Source: Propionicimonas sp. (GTDB lineage: Bacteria > Actinomycetota > Actinomycetes > Propionibacteriales > Propionibacteriaceae). Taken from it: DNA of 64,000 bases. Of the stretch, positions 41,852-49,959 are shown one piece after another. Both the position numbers and the translations under genes were made by a program. The notes beneath the pieces were generated by a model, which was given only the letters and a program-made list of their open reading frames with translations, did not search any database and was not told where the DNA came from. Each line of letters opens with the position of its first letter. Position 1 is the stretch's first letter. Location: NCBI GenBank assembly GCA_013791955.1, contig VMSW01000007.1:1488001-1552000 (forward strand). The letters run 5' to 3'.

Positions 41852-42166
41852 TCAGTCGAGCAACTTCAGCCCCACGACACCACCGATGATGAGCGCCAGG
41901 AACAGCGCTTTGAGCAGCGAGAACGGCTCCTGCCCGGTGAGCATCGCGTAGACGACGGTCAGCGTCGCCCCAATGCCAACCCACACCGCGTAGGACGTCC
42001 CGGTGGGCAGCGTCCGCATCGAATAGGCCAATCCAGCCATGCTCAGCACAAGGCCAGCAGCGAACACCACCGTGGGTACCACTCGGGTAAGGCCCTCAGA
42101 CCGGCCCAGGGCGGTTGCCCAAACCGCCTCCAGGACACCGGAAATGACCAAAACTAACCACGCCAT
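41852..42166 (-). CDS. SMR-family exporter, probable guanidinium exporter Gdx (SugE-like)
   Basis: A 104-residue small multidrug resistance protein with four helices. It begins MAWLVLVISGVLEAVWATALGRSEGLTR, with the essential Glu14 in GVLEAVWA, and has the SMR signatures PTGTSYAVWVGIGA and ILGLKLL-like GVVGLKLLD. The WATALGRSEGLTR stretch resembles the SugE/Gdx subgroup rather than EmrE. A guanidine-III riboswitch lies immediately upstream, which identifies guanidinium as the physiological substrate. The ATG at 42166 follows GAAGGG. Export is proton-coupled. Confidence 0.9.
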   Translation of the reverse strand: MAWLVLVISGVLEAVWATALGRSEGLTRVVPTVVFAAGLVLSMAGLAYSMRTLPTGTSYAVWVGIGATLTVVYAMLTGQEPFSLLKALFLALIIGGVVGLKLLD

Positions 42167-42180
42167 GACAAACCCTTCAC

Positions 42181-42223
42181 GGGCCGTCTTGTCGCGTTCC
42201 GGGTACGGCACCCCTCGTCCGGG
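42181..42223 (-). promoter_or_regulatory. Guanidine-III riboswitch (ykkC-III)
   Basis: The minus-strand RNA contains CCGGACGAGGGG, then TGCCGTACCCGG, then a short linker and CGACAAGACGGCCCG, in the order and spacing of the guanidine-III pseudoknot aptamer (consensus CCGGACGAGG...GCCGTACCCGG...GACAAGACGGC). It ends about 15 bases before the SMR exporter ATG, abutting the ribosome site, so translational control by guanidine is likely. Confidence 0.88.
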
Positions 42224-42282
42224 ATCCTCAGCAAGGGATCTACCCCAAGCCTAGCAACCCCTCCGGAGTGGGCTCCCCCGAC

Positions 42283-42957
42283 CTACTCACGCCCTTCCGC
42301 GAGCGGAATGAGCATCGTCCTGAACTCCCCCGGCGTCGTGTGCAGCTGCCAGATGCGCTCCGCAACCCCGTCCACGCCGTTGCTGACCTGGAGCTTCGGG
42401 ATCGAGCCCGGAATGACCAGCTGGACGACGCGCACGCCGTCGGCAGCCAGGGCTTCATGAAGCATTTCGCCGTAGGCGCTCTCGGCCGGGAACGCCACGG
42501 ATGTGCCGGAGAAACCGGCCCGGGCCTTCACCGAGGTGCCGCCGTTGATCAGGATGATCGTGCCGTCCCCCGCGGCGCGCATCGCCGGCAACACCGCCCG
42601 GGCCGCGGTGATCAGTCCCAATGCTGAAAAGCGCAGCGCTTCGAGCGCGAGTTCAGGGGTGAGGTCGAGCACGGGCTCCAGATATGAGCGGGACGGGAGC
42701 GGGCTGTACTGCAGCACGGTGATCGGACCCAAATCGGCGGCCGCTGAGGTGAGGGCCGCCTCGAGGGACGCGCCATCGCGAACATCAGCTGAGTATCCGC
42801 GCGCGGTCACGCCGCCGTCGGCGAGCTCGGCCGCCATGGCGTCGAGCTTCGTTTGGTCACGCGAGACCAGCGCGATCGCGAACCCTTCGCGTCCGAACCT
42901 GCGAGCTACCGCGGCGCCCAAGCCGGGGCCCGCTCCGACGATTGCCAGCGTTGCCAT
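42283..42957 (-). CDS. Short-chain dehydrogenase/reductase-like protein, divergent active site
   Basis: A 224-residue Rossmann protein. The nucleotide-binding motif GAGPGLGAAVARRFGREGF and SADVRDGASLEAAL are SDR-like, but the usual NNAG is LQYSPL and the catalytic YxxxK is not found: the corresponding region reads SGTSVAFPAESAYGEMLHEAL, with Tyr but no Lys four residues later. It may be a non-classical SDR or a ligand-binding member. GGAG lies 7 bases before the ATG at 42957; 42969 and 42972 are alternatives. No partner gene is evident. Confidence 0.85.
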   Translation of the reverse strand: MATLAIVGAGPGLGAAVARRFGREGFAIALVSRDQTKLDAMAAELADGGVTARGYSADVRDGASLEAALTSAAADLGPITVLQYSPLPSRSYLEPVLDLTPELALEALRFSALGLITAARAVLPAMRAAGDGTIILINGGTSVKARAGFSGTSVAFPAESAYGEMLHEALAADGVRVVQLVIPGSIPKLQVSNGVDGVAERIWQLHTTPGEFRTMLIPLAEGRE

Positions 42958-43067
42958 TTGGGTCTCCATCACTAAGGGGGTGAACTGTGCCCGAGCCTAG
43001 CGTGGGCCAGTGCCGAGCCCTCAGGAGGGCTACGGGGCTCGAAGAAGCCTTCTGCGATGATGGCGAC

Positions 43068-43277
43068 ATGGTTGCTGAACTGTCTTCTTGCCCGGCGTGC
43101 CAAAACGAAATGCGCCCAGGAGTAGTTGTGGGGCGCTCCCCTGGGGTGAAGTTCAAAGCGGAAACCGACGTCTTCGGCGACTTGGGCGGGATCCTGTTGA
43201 CCAGCGGCTTCTTCAACCACAGCGCCGCAGCGTTCCGCTGTGAATCATGCGGAACGGTGGTCATCCCCGGCGCCTGA
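43068..43277 (+). CDS. Small zinc-ribbon protein (DUF6487-like)
   Basis: A 69-residue protein with two Cys pairs, CPACQNEM near the N-terminus and FRCESCGTVV near the C-terminus, forming a zinc ribbon around GRSPGVKFKAETDVFGDLGGILLTSG. It resembles DUF6487 small zinc-ribbon proteins. The ATG at 43068 gives the family-like start MVAELSSCPAC; an ATG at 42987 would add 27 residues of different composition. The function is unknown. Confidence 0.75.
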   Translation: MVAELSSCPACQNEMRPGVVVGRSPGVKFKAETDVFGDLGGILLTSGFFNHSAAAFRCESCGTVVIPGA

Positions 43278-43485
43278 TTTCACGCTGCTGACCGGATGGG
43301 TTTGCGGGACTCCTGTCGCCCACACGGGGTCTGGTCACCCCGACGCCGAGCGCGGAATGCTTGTGGTGTGTCTTGGAGCACCTGATCTCGCAAAGGGAAG
43401 ACCCTGGGAGGGGAGTCACCCGCGAGGAGTATTGGAAGTGCCCGCAGGCATGCAGGCCGCAACATCGACGTTGCATGGAGGAATC

Positions 43486-44490
43486 ATGGAGAAGAAGTTC
43501 TACCAAGACTTGCTCGACAAGATGTCTGATGGCGTCTACTTCGTCAACAGGGACAGGGCCATCACCTACTGGAACGACGGCGCGGAGCGCATCAGCGGCT
43601 ACAGCGCCCAGGAAGTGCTTGGCCACAGGTGCGCGGAGGGACTCCTGCGCCACGTCACGGACAGTGGTCAGCAGTTGTGTCGGCACGGATGTCCACTGCT
43701 CGGGGTGATGAGAGATGGCGAGCCCCGCGAGGCCGACGTCTTCATGCATCACAAAGACGGACATCGCGTCCCGATCACGGTACGGGGCCAAGCACTACGG
43801 TCCGACGATGGACAGATCGTCGGGTCCGTCGAGATCTTCCATACCCGGGGAACCAATCCCTACGCGGCCCACTGCCGGGAGCGCGTGGACGACTCGTTGG
43901 ATACCGTCACGGGCCTGGCGCCGCGCCGCTTCGGTGAACTGCAACTGAAGGCCCTGACCCAGGCGGTCGATGAGGAGACCGCCACCCTCGGGGTGTTGTT
44001 CATCGACGCGGACCACTTCAAGGATGTCAACGACACCTACGGGCACAAGACCGGCGATGAGGTACTGCGCATGGTCGGCCAGTCAATAGTCAACGGACTG
44101 CGACGCGGCGACATCCCGGTGCGGTGGGGCGGTGAGGAGTTTCTGGCCCTGCTGCCCGGAACCAACCAAGCCGGGATACGCGCCGCCGCCGAGCGGGTTC
44201 GCATGCTGGTGGAGAACTCCTGGATCCAGAAAGGTGACGTGCAGGTGCGGGTGACGATCTCAGTCGGCGCCACGATGGCTGTACCGAACGAGACCGGCGA
44301 CGAGCTTCTTGAACGCGCTGACAGGCTCATGTATGCGAGCAAGCAGGGCGGACGCAACCGCGTCACGACAGACACCGGCGCACTCATCAGTAACGCAGAA
44401 CGACCCATCCTCGGCACCGCTGCCCCCTGGGATACTTTGTCAGCTGAGCCAAGAGCCGCCAACGGTGGGGTTGTCCTCGCCGCCAGCTGA
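43486..44490 (+). CDS. PAS-GGDEF diguanylate cyclase
   Basis: A 334-residue cytoplasmic signalling protein. A PAS domain (about residues 5-125) begins FYQDLLDKMSDGVYFVNRDRAITYWNDGAERISGYS, and a GGDEF domain (about 140-300) has the active motif GGEEF in VRWGGEEFLALLPG. An RxxD inhibitory site (RRGD) lies five residues before GGEEF, so product inhibition by c-di-GMP is expected. The PAS domain contains two Cys (QQLCRHGCP) that might bind a metal or sense redox, as in related PAS-GGDEF proteins. GGAGG precedes the ATG. No phosphodiesterase gene is nearby. Confidence 0.93.
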   Translation: MEKKFYQDLLDKMSDGVYFVNRDRAITYWNDGAERISGYSAQEVLGHRCAEGLLRHVTDSGQQLCRHGCPLLGVMRDGEPREADVFMHHKDGHRVPITVRGQALRSDDGQIVGSVEIFHTRGTNPYAAHCRERVDDSLDTVTGLAPRRFGELQLKALTQAVDEETATLGVLFIDADHFKDVNDTYGHKTGDEVLRMVGQSIVNGLRRGDIPVRWGGEEFLALLPGTNQAGIRAAAERVRMLVENSWIQKGDVQVRVTISVGATMAVPNETGDELLERADRLMYASKQGGRNRVTTDTGALISNAERPILGTAAPWDTLSAEPRAANGGVVLAAS

Positions 44491-44591
44491 GTTGGCGAAC
44501 GGCGCTAGTTTCTGACGATCCGTAACGGCCACCGGCACCGGTGCACCACAACTGGGCGGCGAGACGGCTCCGCGGACGAACAGCTGATCGT

Positions 44592-45908
44592 TCAGGTTGT
44601 GGAAGTATCCGCGGCAACCTGGCGTGCCTGCTCGCGCTCGGCGCGGCCGACGGTGACGGCGATGTCGAGCTCGTTGCCCTCGGGGTCGGCCACCGTCCAC
44701 CAGTCAGGGGCGTAGGCGTCGAAGACCACCCGGCCACCGGCCGCTACGGCGGCAGCGACCCGCGCCTCGGCCTCGTCGTGGGGGACGAAAAGGTCGAGGT
44801 GGACGCGGTTGCGTTGCGGCCTCGGCTCGTCCATCTGCTGGAAGAACACCGGCGGATTGAGCCGGCGCGGGTCGTACAGGTCGGTGAGGTCCTCGCGAGG
44901 GTCCACCACGTAGCCGAGCGCCACCCGCCAGAACTCCCGCACCGCCGGGACGTCGAGGGCGTCGATGCCCAACTGGAAATCGCGAATCTGGGACGTGTCA
45001 GCGACGAGCCCCAGATCGCGGGCCACCGATTGGACGGCTCCCGCTAGCGCGGCGAACCCGTCGGTCTCCTGCTGGTCTTTGCCGCTGTCGACGGTCACCC
45101 CCGGGTAGCGCAGGTCGATCAGCAGGGGCAGTCCAACATCATCGGCCAACCCGGCCACCGCCTCGACAAACTCCACACCCTGGTCGAAGCTCGTGATCGG
45201 GTAGTAGGTGGCCGCGGTCAGCATCACGCGCCAGTCGCTGGTGCCGTCGCCGTCCAGGACGCCGTTGGCCTCGGCCAGCGGGAAGACGTCCACCTCGTTA
45301 CCTTCGGAATCGGCCACGGTCTGCCACCACTGGTTTTGGTAGGTGACGTGCCCGCCCGCGGCGTTGAGGGCAGCCAGCTTGGCCTCGACCCGTTCCCAGG
45401 GAGTACCTGCATCGATATGGACGCGGTTGCGTAGCGGACGCGGGGAGTCCATCTCCTGGAACCACACCCGAGGGTGGCGCCCCAACGGGTCGGACAGGAG
45501 GTCGCCGGGGGCCCGGTCGAAGCCAAGCGCGGCCTGCCAGAACGGCACCACCGCTTCAAAGTCGATGGCGTCGATCGCCAACTGCAGGCGCTGGGTTGCC
45601 GCCGGGTTCGCGACCAGGCCGAGTTCGGCGGCGGCAGCCGAGATCCGTCCAGCCAAGGCCACATCATTGGCAGTCAGCGATTTGGTGTCATGGGTGTAGG
45701 TGCGCACGTGGACCCCGGACGCCCGAAGATCGACATCGGGGTGGTGGCCCATGGCTTCGGCCACTTCGCCGATCTGCTGGACGAGTGCCGCCCCGGCCCG
45801 ATGTGTTGGCGCATCAAACCAGGCGTCCGCCCCGGCGTTCAGTGCCCGCCAATGGCCGGTTCCGTCCGCTTCCTGGAACTGCTGAGGAGTCAACGCTGCG
45901 TCGGCCAT
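44592..45908 (-). CDS. Tandem pterin dehydratase-like/VOC fusion protein
   Basis: A 438-residue protein built from two copies of about 219 residues. Each has an N-terminal pterin-4a-carbinolamine dehydratase-like domain and a VOC (glyoxalase/bleomycin-resistance fold) domain. Copy one keeps the dehydratase motif MGHHPDVDLRASGVHVRTYTHD; copy two has lost the His pair (DDVGLPLLIDLRYPGVTV). VOC domains have FWQAALGFD...NRVHIDAG...DSEGNEVDVFP and FWRVALGYV...NRVHLDLF...DPEGNELDIAV. The ATG at 45908 has GGAGG upstream. Fused PCD-VOC proteins are known in actinobacteria, but the duplicated form looks unusual. The substrate is not evident. Confidence 0.88.
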   Translation of the reverse strand: MADAALTPQQFQEADGTGHWRALNAGADAWFDAPTHRAGAALVQQIGEVAEAMGHHPDVDLRASGVHVRTYTHDTKSLTANDVALAGRISAAAAELGLVANPAATQRLQLAIDAIDFEAVVPFWQAALGFDRAPGDLLSDPLGRHPRVWFQEMDSPRPLRNRVHIDAGTPWERVEAKLAALNAAGGHVTYQNQWWQTVADSEGNEVDVFPLAEANGVLDGDGTSDWRVMLTAATYYPITSFDQGVEFVEAVAGLADDVGLPLLIDLRYPGVTVDSGKDQQETDGFAALAGAVQSVARDLGLVADTSQIRDFQLGIDALDVPAVREFWRVALGYVVDPREDLTDLYDPRRLNPPVFFQQMDEPRPQRNRVHLDLFVPHDEAEARVAAAVAAGGRVVFDAYAPDWWTVADPEGNELDIAVTVGRAEREQARQVAADTSTT

Positions 45909-46043
45909 CACGGCCTCCTTCTGATTGAGACTCTCCTCGTAGTATCGCGAGTACGTGCTCCGGATCTCCAGGGCATATCTGCGCACTGGGTGGGGGACGT
46001 CGCCGACTCTCAAGTGGCATCTGCCCATGCCGCTGGCCCGGAA

Positions 46044-46330
46044 ATGACTACTACCCGGAAGGTGATCGCCAGCGACTACTCGATCCATCCGTTGACCGCT
46101 GACACGTGGAACGCGTTCGCCGGCTTGGTGGAGCGGCACAACGGGTTATTCGGTGGGTGCTGGTGCATCTGGTTCCATCCTGAGTATGCCGAGCGGGGGC
46201 AGAGTTACAAAGCCAACCGCGCACTCAAAAAGCAGCTGGCCGAGACCGAACAGGCCCATGCGGCGTTGGTGATCCTCGGCGACGAGGCGATCGCGTGCAT
46301 CGCGGTCCATCCTGGCGATGACCGCAGACT
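46044..46330 (+). pseudogene. Truncated GNAT-type acetyltransferase remnant
   Basis: From the ATG at 46044 the frame reads MTTTRKVIASDYSIHPLTADTWNAFAGLVERHNGLFGGCWCIWFHPE and continues to ALVILGDEAIA, closely matching the N-terminal 95 residues of a common actinobacterial GNAT-domain protein. After GDEAIA (about 46,310) the reading changes to CIAVHPGDDRR..., which does not continue the family, and the acetyl-CoA-binding half is missing. The frame stays open to 46520 but runs antisense through the neighbouring gene. I regard it as a 3'-truncated pseudogene. Confidence 0.6.
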
Positions 46331-46390
46331 CTATGGACGGCAAGCAACCGGCGCGCGGGTGCGCCCTCCGGGAATAAGGCCCCGCCAGCA

Positions 46391-46416
46391 GCTCAGCGTC
46401 ACGTGTGCCGCTGAGC
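46391..46416 (-). terminator. Hairpin at the end of the Ntn-like gene
   Basis: GCTCAGCG and CGCTGAGC form a perfect 8-bp stem with a 10-base loop, spanning the stop codon of the minus-strand gene at 46399. No U-tract follows. It is a possible terminator. Confidence 0.45.
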
Positions 46417-47181
46417 ACCCTCGGCACGTTTCCGGGTCTGAACATCAGCGATTTCGAACAAATCGTTGTGCCAGTTGGCCCTCTGACTGGCATCCACGTG
46501 TGGAACAGGCGCCCCCATGAAGAAGCGCCCTCGGTTGTGGATGACACCAACTGGCTCAGCGGCACCGATTCGAATCAGGCGACACAGTTGCGGGGCGCCC
46601 CCCGTCGAGGGGTCGCTCTGACTATTCAGCCACTCGACGAAGGTGATGTAGGCGGCGCGGCTGGTTCCCTCGCCCACGCGGCCCGCCCGCTCCTTGTCAA
46701 ACTCCTTGATTGGTTGTGCGCCGCTGCCCCCGCGAATCACGACCCCAGACTGCGTCGGCATCGAAAGGTCGCGAACGTCCCAGCGGGCTAACCTCGGCTT
46801 GTACTGAAAAGTCTGCACGTAGAACGTCGAGGTCATGCCCACGCCATGTCGCCCAAGGTGGACGATGGTGAATTCCTCGGTAGCCGGAAATCCCCTCACC
46901 ATCAGGGATAGCTGTTCAGTGATGACATTACGCCACTGCTCCGGGCCCGTGCCTGTGGTCACTCCTTGGTCGATCTGATCAGTGATCTGGGTTAGGGCTA
47001 GGGCCGGGAAGAGGACGTGGCCCCAGTAGGCGAAAACGTGCGGATGGCGTTGGCAGTAGAACACTTTGCGTCCAAAGTCCCAGTGTTGGGCTCCGTCCCA
47101 ACTAATCCGGCTGTCGCTCACTACATTGAGCGAGGCGACACCGCGGGCATCCACGCCCGCCCAAACCTGAACAGTGGTCAT
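46399..47181 (-). CDS. Uncharacterised protein with possible Ntn-hydrolase/proteasome-like fold
   Basis: A 260-residue soluble protein starting MTTVQVWAGVDARGVASLNVVSDSRISWDGAQHWDFGRKVFYCQRHPHVFAYWGHV. The pattern of a Thr right after Met, a VSDSR strand and a KVFY...AYWGH segment resembles the beginning of proteasome-beta-like Ntn hydrolases, but the match is by eye only. The ATG at 47181 has AGGAG upstream; the frame extends to 47232. It lies in the accessory part of the window beside the DUF4411/ImmA pair, on the same strand but 350 bases away. Function is unknown. Confidence 0.65.
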   Translation of the reverse strand: MTTVQVWAGVDARGVASLNVVSDSRISWDGAQHWDFGRKVFYCQRHPHVFAYWGHVLFPALALTQITDQIDQGVTTGTGPEQWRNVITEQLSLMVRGFPATEEFTIVHLGRHGVGMTSTFYVQTFQYKPRLARWDVRDLSMPTQSGVVIRGGSGAQPIKEFDKERAGRVGEGTSRAAYITFVEWLNSQSDPSTGGAPQLCRLIRIGAAEPVGVIHNRGRFFMGAPVPHVDASQRANWHNDLFEIADVQTRKRAEGAQRHT

Positions 47182-47539
47182 GGTTCTCCTCGTCGAGACG
47201 TGTGGCATTCTAAGCAACGGAGCAGTCTCCACCTGGTCGTGGGGTCAAACCTACGACCAAGGACGCAACTCCCGGGGCCGGCCCAGATCATGTCGGCACG
47301 AGTTGTCACTGCCCGGCTTTGCCGGGCACCCGGGTCTTAACGGGGGTGGCGAACATATGCCTCGCCACCCCCACTCCCGGACAGGCCCCTACCGGCTCTC
47401 AGCTGGCCGAGGAGGGCGGGGTCGTCCGAGGCGCTCCAAGAGAACACGAATCCAGGTGCAAGTGCGGCGGCCCGGCGCTTCGCGACTTCAGTCTCATTCA
47501 CTTCCGCCAACGCACCCGCCCGCTGCCCCTGCAACACGG
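47182..47539. other. Intergenic stretch with a strong hairpin (47342-47372)
   Basis: No convincing gene. GGGGGTGGCGA (47342-47352) and TCGCCACCCCC (47362-47372) form a perfect 11-bp stem with a 9-base loop. It lies 168 bases beyond the minus-strand DUF4411 stop and may terminate that operon, although no U-tract follows in either direction. The promoter of the Ntn-like gene should lie between it and 47182. Confidence 0.5.
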
Positions 47540-48076
47540 CTAGGGCTCACTACTAACCGGTGGGCCCACCTGAGCGAAACCCTCCTCACGAAGGAAGTCG
47601 ACGAAGGCTAGGTGTCCGATCTGAAAGTCGTCGCAGACATTGGGGATTTTTGGACGATCTGCCCTGTGCTGTTTCGGTGACTCCAGGGAGATCACTGTCA
47701 GACCCCTCGCTTTGGCTAACGCCATCACCTCAAGGTCCCCCAGGTAGTTCCAGTCAAGCCCATAGGCGGGGTACCTGTTCACGATCTCCTTGGCCGCCGC
47801 GAGTTGCTCATCGATAGTGACGTCCTGGAAGACGAACTTGTGATCGATGCGCCAAGCTTCCACCCGTTCGAGGCGGGTCCACTTCCGGAGTTCCGTTTCA
47901 ACCCTCCGGGCTGCGACAACGCGTCCATCCACGAACGCACGCTGGAGGAAATCCCACTGCGGCCCGAAGACGTCTGCCGGGTACCGCTCGTACTCGCCGT
48001 CGCCAAGGAAACTGAGGATGACATTGGTGTCGATGGAGTACTTGGCGAACAGCGACTCCTGGAATCCGGCGGACAT
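47540..48076 (-). CDS. DUF4411 PIN-like putative toxin
   Basis: A 178-residue protein of the DUF4411 family, a PIN-domain relative. Putative metal-binding acidic residues are in YSIDTNVILSFLGDGEYERYP (about residue 16), RRVETELRKWTR (about 60), and GDLEVMALAKARGLTVISLESPK (about 114). The ATG overlaps the stop of the upstream ImmA/IrrE gene (TGATG), so the two are translationally coupled. DUF4411/ImmA-type pairs are regarded as type II toxin-antitoxin modules. RNase activity is inferred from the fold. Confidence 0.88.
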   Translation of the reverse strand: MSAGFQESLFAKYSIDTNVILSFLGDGEYERYPADVFGPQWDFLQRAFVDGRVVAARRVETELRKWTRLERVEAWRIDHKFVFQDVTIDEQLAAAKEIVNRYPAYGLDWNYLGDLEVMALAKARGLTVISLESPKQHRADRPKIPNVCDDFQIGHLAFVDFLREEGFAQVGPPVSSEP

Positions 48077-49194
48077 CAGTCACCGCTCGCCAGCGCCCGG
48101 ATCAAGGTGCCCACGTTGTGCTCACCAATCCCGAGCAGAGCGCCTGCGTCCTGCCGGTCGATAGTGCCTTCAGACAGCGAGTCGACGATCCGGTGCGCGA
48201 ACATCCGTCCGGCTTTGTTGATCGCGACTGTGTAGTAGGGCGGGTGTCCCTTCGACGTCCTGCCGCCGCTGCGCCTGGCGGCTCGCCGTGACTCCATAGC
48301 GTCGTAGGTGTCTTGGGGAATCACCTGGCGATCGCGCAAGGCAATCAGCAATGCCTGCTGGCTGACATGCGCTCGCCCACTCAACGTCCGCAGCGCGTCA
48401 TCGGACGCCTTCTCCGAGCCCGAGAACTGCCCAGGCACTAGGAGCCGATCGAGCAGGTCTCGAGGCATCAGGACCCCGGCGGTCACCTCATTGCAGAACC
48501 GTTCAACCTCGCTGTGATCGAGCAGGTCGCAGATACCGGCTGAGCGAAGCGTGACGTGGCAGTACTCGTGGATCACGGAGAAGATCCGCGGATGAGGTTC
48601 GTCCTTGGTGCTGACCACAACTACCGCTTGCTCGCCCCGCACTTTGCTGAAGGCACGCACGGTCGGATCCTTAAGGCTTCGCTGCGACACGTAGACGTTC
48701 TGATTGTTCAGCGCGGCGACCCACAAGCGCAACGCGCCAAAATCGTCTATCGCTGCCAACTGATCATCAACTGAAACGCCAAGGAATGACCGGATACGCG
48801 AAGCCAGGTCGGCGGCCAGGATATCTCCTGTGACCTGCGGCGAACGGTATCCCCCGCGAGGAAAGAGGTCAGCTGCTGCGTCAAGCATGAGATCGACCAT
48901 CTGTAGCTCGGCAATGAGCTCGGGAGATAAGGCCACCATGCGGTTCGCATGGGTTCGGTTGTCACTGCCCGTGCTCGGATAGACCTCGGGAGTATCAATC
49001 AGGAGGTAGGACCACGGACGTTTAAAGACCTTGGCAAGTGCCACCAGATCGTCGAACTCAACATCCTGATCCGCCCGGAGAAGGTCGTGCGGGCGCACCG
49101 CCGTCGCCGTCCGCTCGGCGACAGCATCTGCAGTCATGTTCCGATTCGCAAGCAGGCTCTCAAACCGAGTGCAACTCATACGAACCTTCGCCAT
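48076..49194 (-). CDS. ImmA/IrrE-type metallopeptidase with N-terminal HTH, partner of DUF4411
   Basis: A 372-residue protein. The N-terminal 65 residues resemble an XRE-like helix-turn-helix (FESLLANRNMTADAVAERT...LVALAKVFKRPWSYLL). The central part has a zinc-peptidase motif HEYCH in FSVIHEYCHVTLR, with a downstream Glu in EVERFCNEVTAGVLMP, as in ImmA/IrrE proteins. The C-terminus is Arg rich. It precedes and overlaps the DUF4411 toxin gene, and is the likely antitoxin/repressor of the pair. Whether the peptidase is active cannot be told from the sequence. Confidence 0.9.
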   Translation of the reverse strand: MAKVRMSCTRFESLLANRNMTADAVAERTATAVRPHDLLRADQDVEFDDLVALAKVFKRPWSYLLIDTPEVYPSTGSDNRTHANRMVALSPELIAELQMVDLMLDAAADLFPRGGYRSPQVTGDILAADLASRIRSFLGVSVDDQLAAIDDFGALRLWVAALNNQNVYVSQRSLKDPTVRAFSKVRGEQAVVVVSTKDEPHPRIFSVIHEYCHVTLRSAGICDLLDHSEVERFCNEVTAGVLMPRDLLDRLLVPGQFSGSEKASDDALRTLSGRAHVSQQALLIALRDRQVIPQDTYDAMESRRAARRSGGRTSKGHPPYYTVAINKAGRMFAHRIVDSLSEGTIDRQDAGALLGIGEHNVGTLIRALASGD

Positions 49195-49310
49195 GCCCTG
49201 ACTCTAGGGCGAGGATAAGACGATTGCTGGGAGTTGGCAGTCGAAGGCTAGGTTGTGCGCCCAGACGTCGGACGCACCCAGAGAGCTACTGAAGTCGACA
49301 ACCGTCGAAG

Positions 49311-49769
49311 TCACGGGCCCTGGGGTGGGATCGGCACCCGAAGCGTGCCGTCCTGACCCCGAATCCGAAGCTCCATCGTGGCCGGTACAGGCTGGCCCCA
49401 GACTCCCAACAAGGTCACCTCAATCGCACCCTTTGGCTGAATCACGACCGGAAGAAGGCCAAACGGCGCTTGAACGAAGTCGCCGGTGTTCTCGAGCCGC
49501 TCGATCGCGATCCCCATGCTTGTCGTGTTTCGGAGGCGCCACAGCACTCCGCTGTCGCGCTCAAACACCAGCGGATCAGGCCTGGCGGTCGCGGCCAATT
49601 CCTCCAATGCCCGCGTCTGTCGACCTACTTCGACAAGAGTCGCCTCTGCCCGTTCTGCCGCCGCCTTCGACTCGTCCCGAGCTTTGCGGGAAGCATTAGC
49701 TCTCCACCACGAGAACGCGGCCCCGCCGAGCGACAGCACGGCACACACCGCGACTATCCATTCCGTCAT
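49311..49769 (-). CDS. Single-pass membrane protein of unknown function
   Basis: A 152-residue protein starting MTEWIVAVCAVLSLGGAAFSWWRANASRKARDE: one N-terminal membrane helix, then a coiled-coil-like region (about 25-60) and a beta-rich C-terminal domain (about 62-152). This N-terminal layout is widespread among small actinobacterial accessory proteins. The frame continues to 49817, but the ATG at 49769 gives a proper start. No family is recognised; the genomic context is accessory. Confidence 0.65.
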   Translation of the reverse strand: MTEWIVAVCAVLSLGGAAFSWWRANASRKARDESKAAAERAEATLVEVGRQTRALEELAATARPDPLVFERDSGVLWRLRNTTSMGIAIERLENTGDFVQAPFGLLPVVIQPKGAIEVTLLGVWGQPVPATMELRIRGQDGTLRVPIPPQGP

Positions 49770-49959
49770 GAATGAATGGTGCCACTCGCCTGCTGCCGTG
49801 GGGCTGATCCCGCTCACCGCTCAGCGTCGCCAACGGGCCCCTCGCGGCCCGGACACCGAACCAATGGGTTCGCTGGGCGCTCTCGGACGCCAGGGCGTAG
49901 GACGAGATGAACCCGCTGGGTGGCTCCAGCGAAGGTGCGGAAGCCACCCAGCGGCTCGC

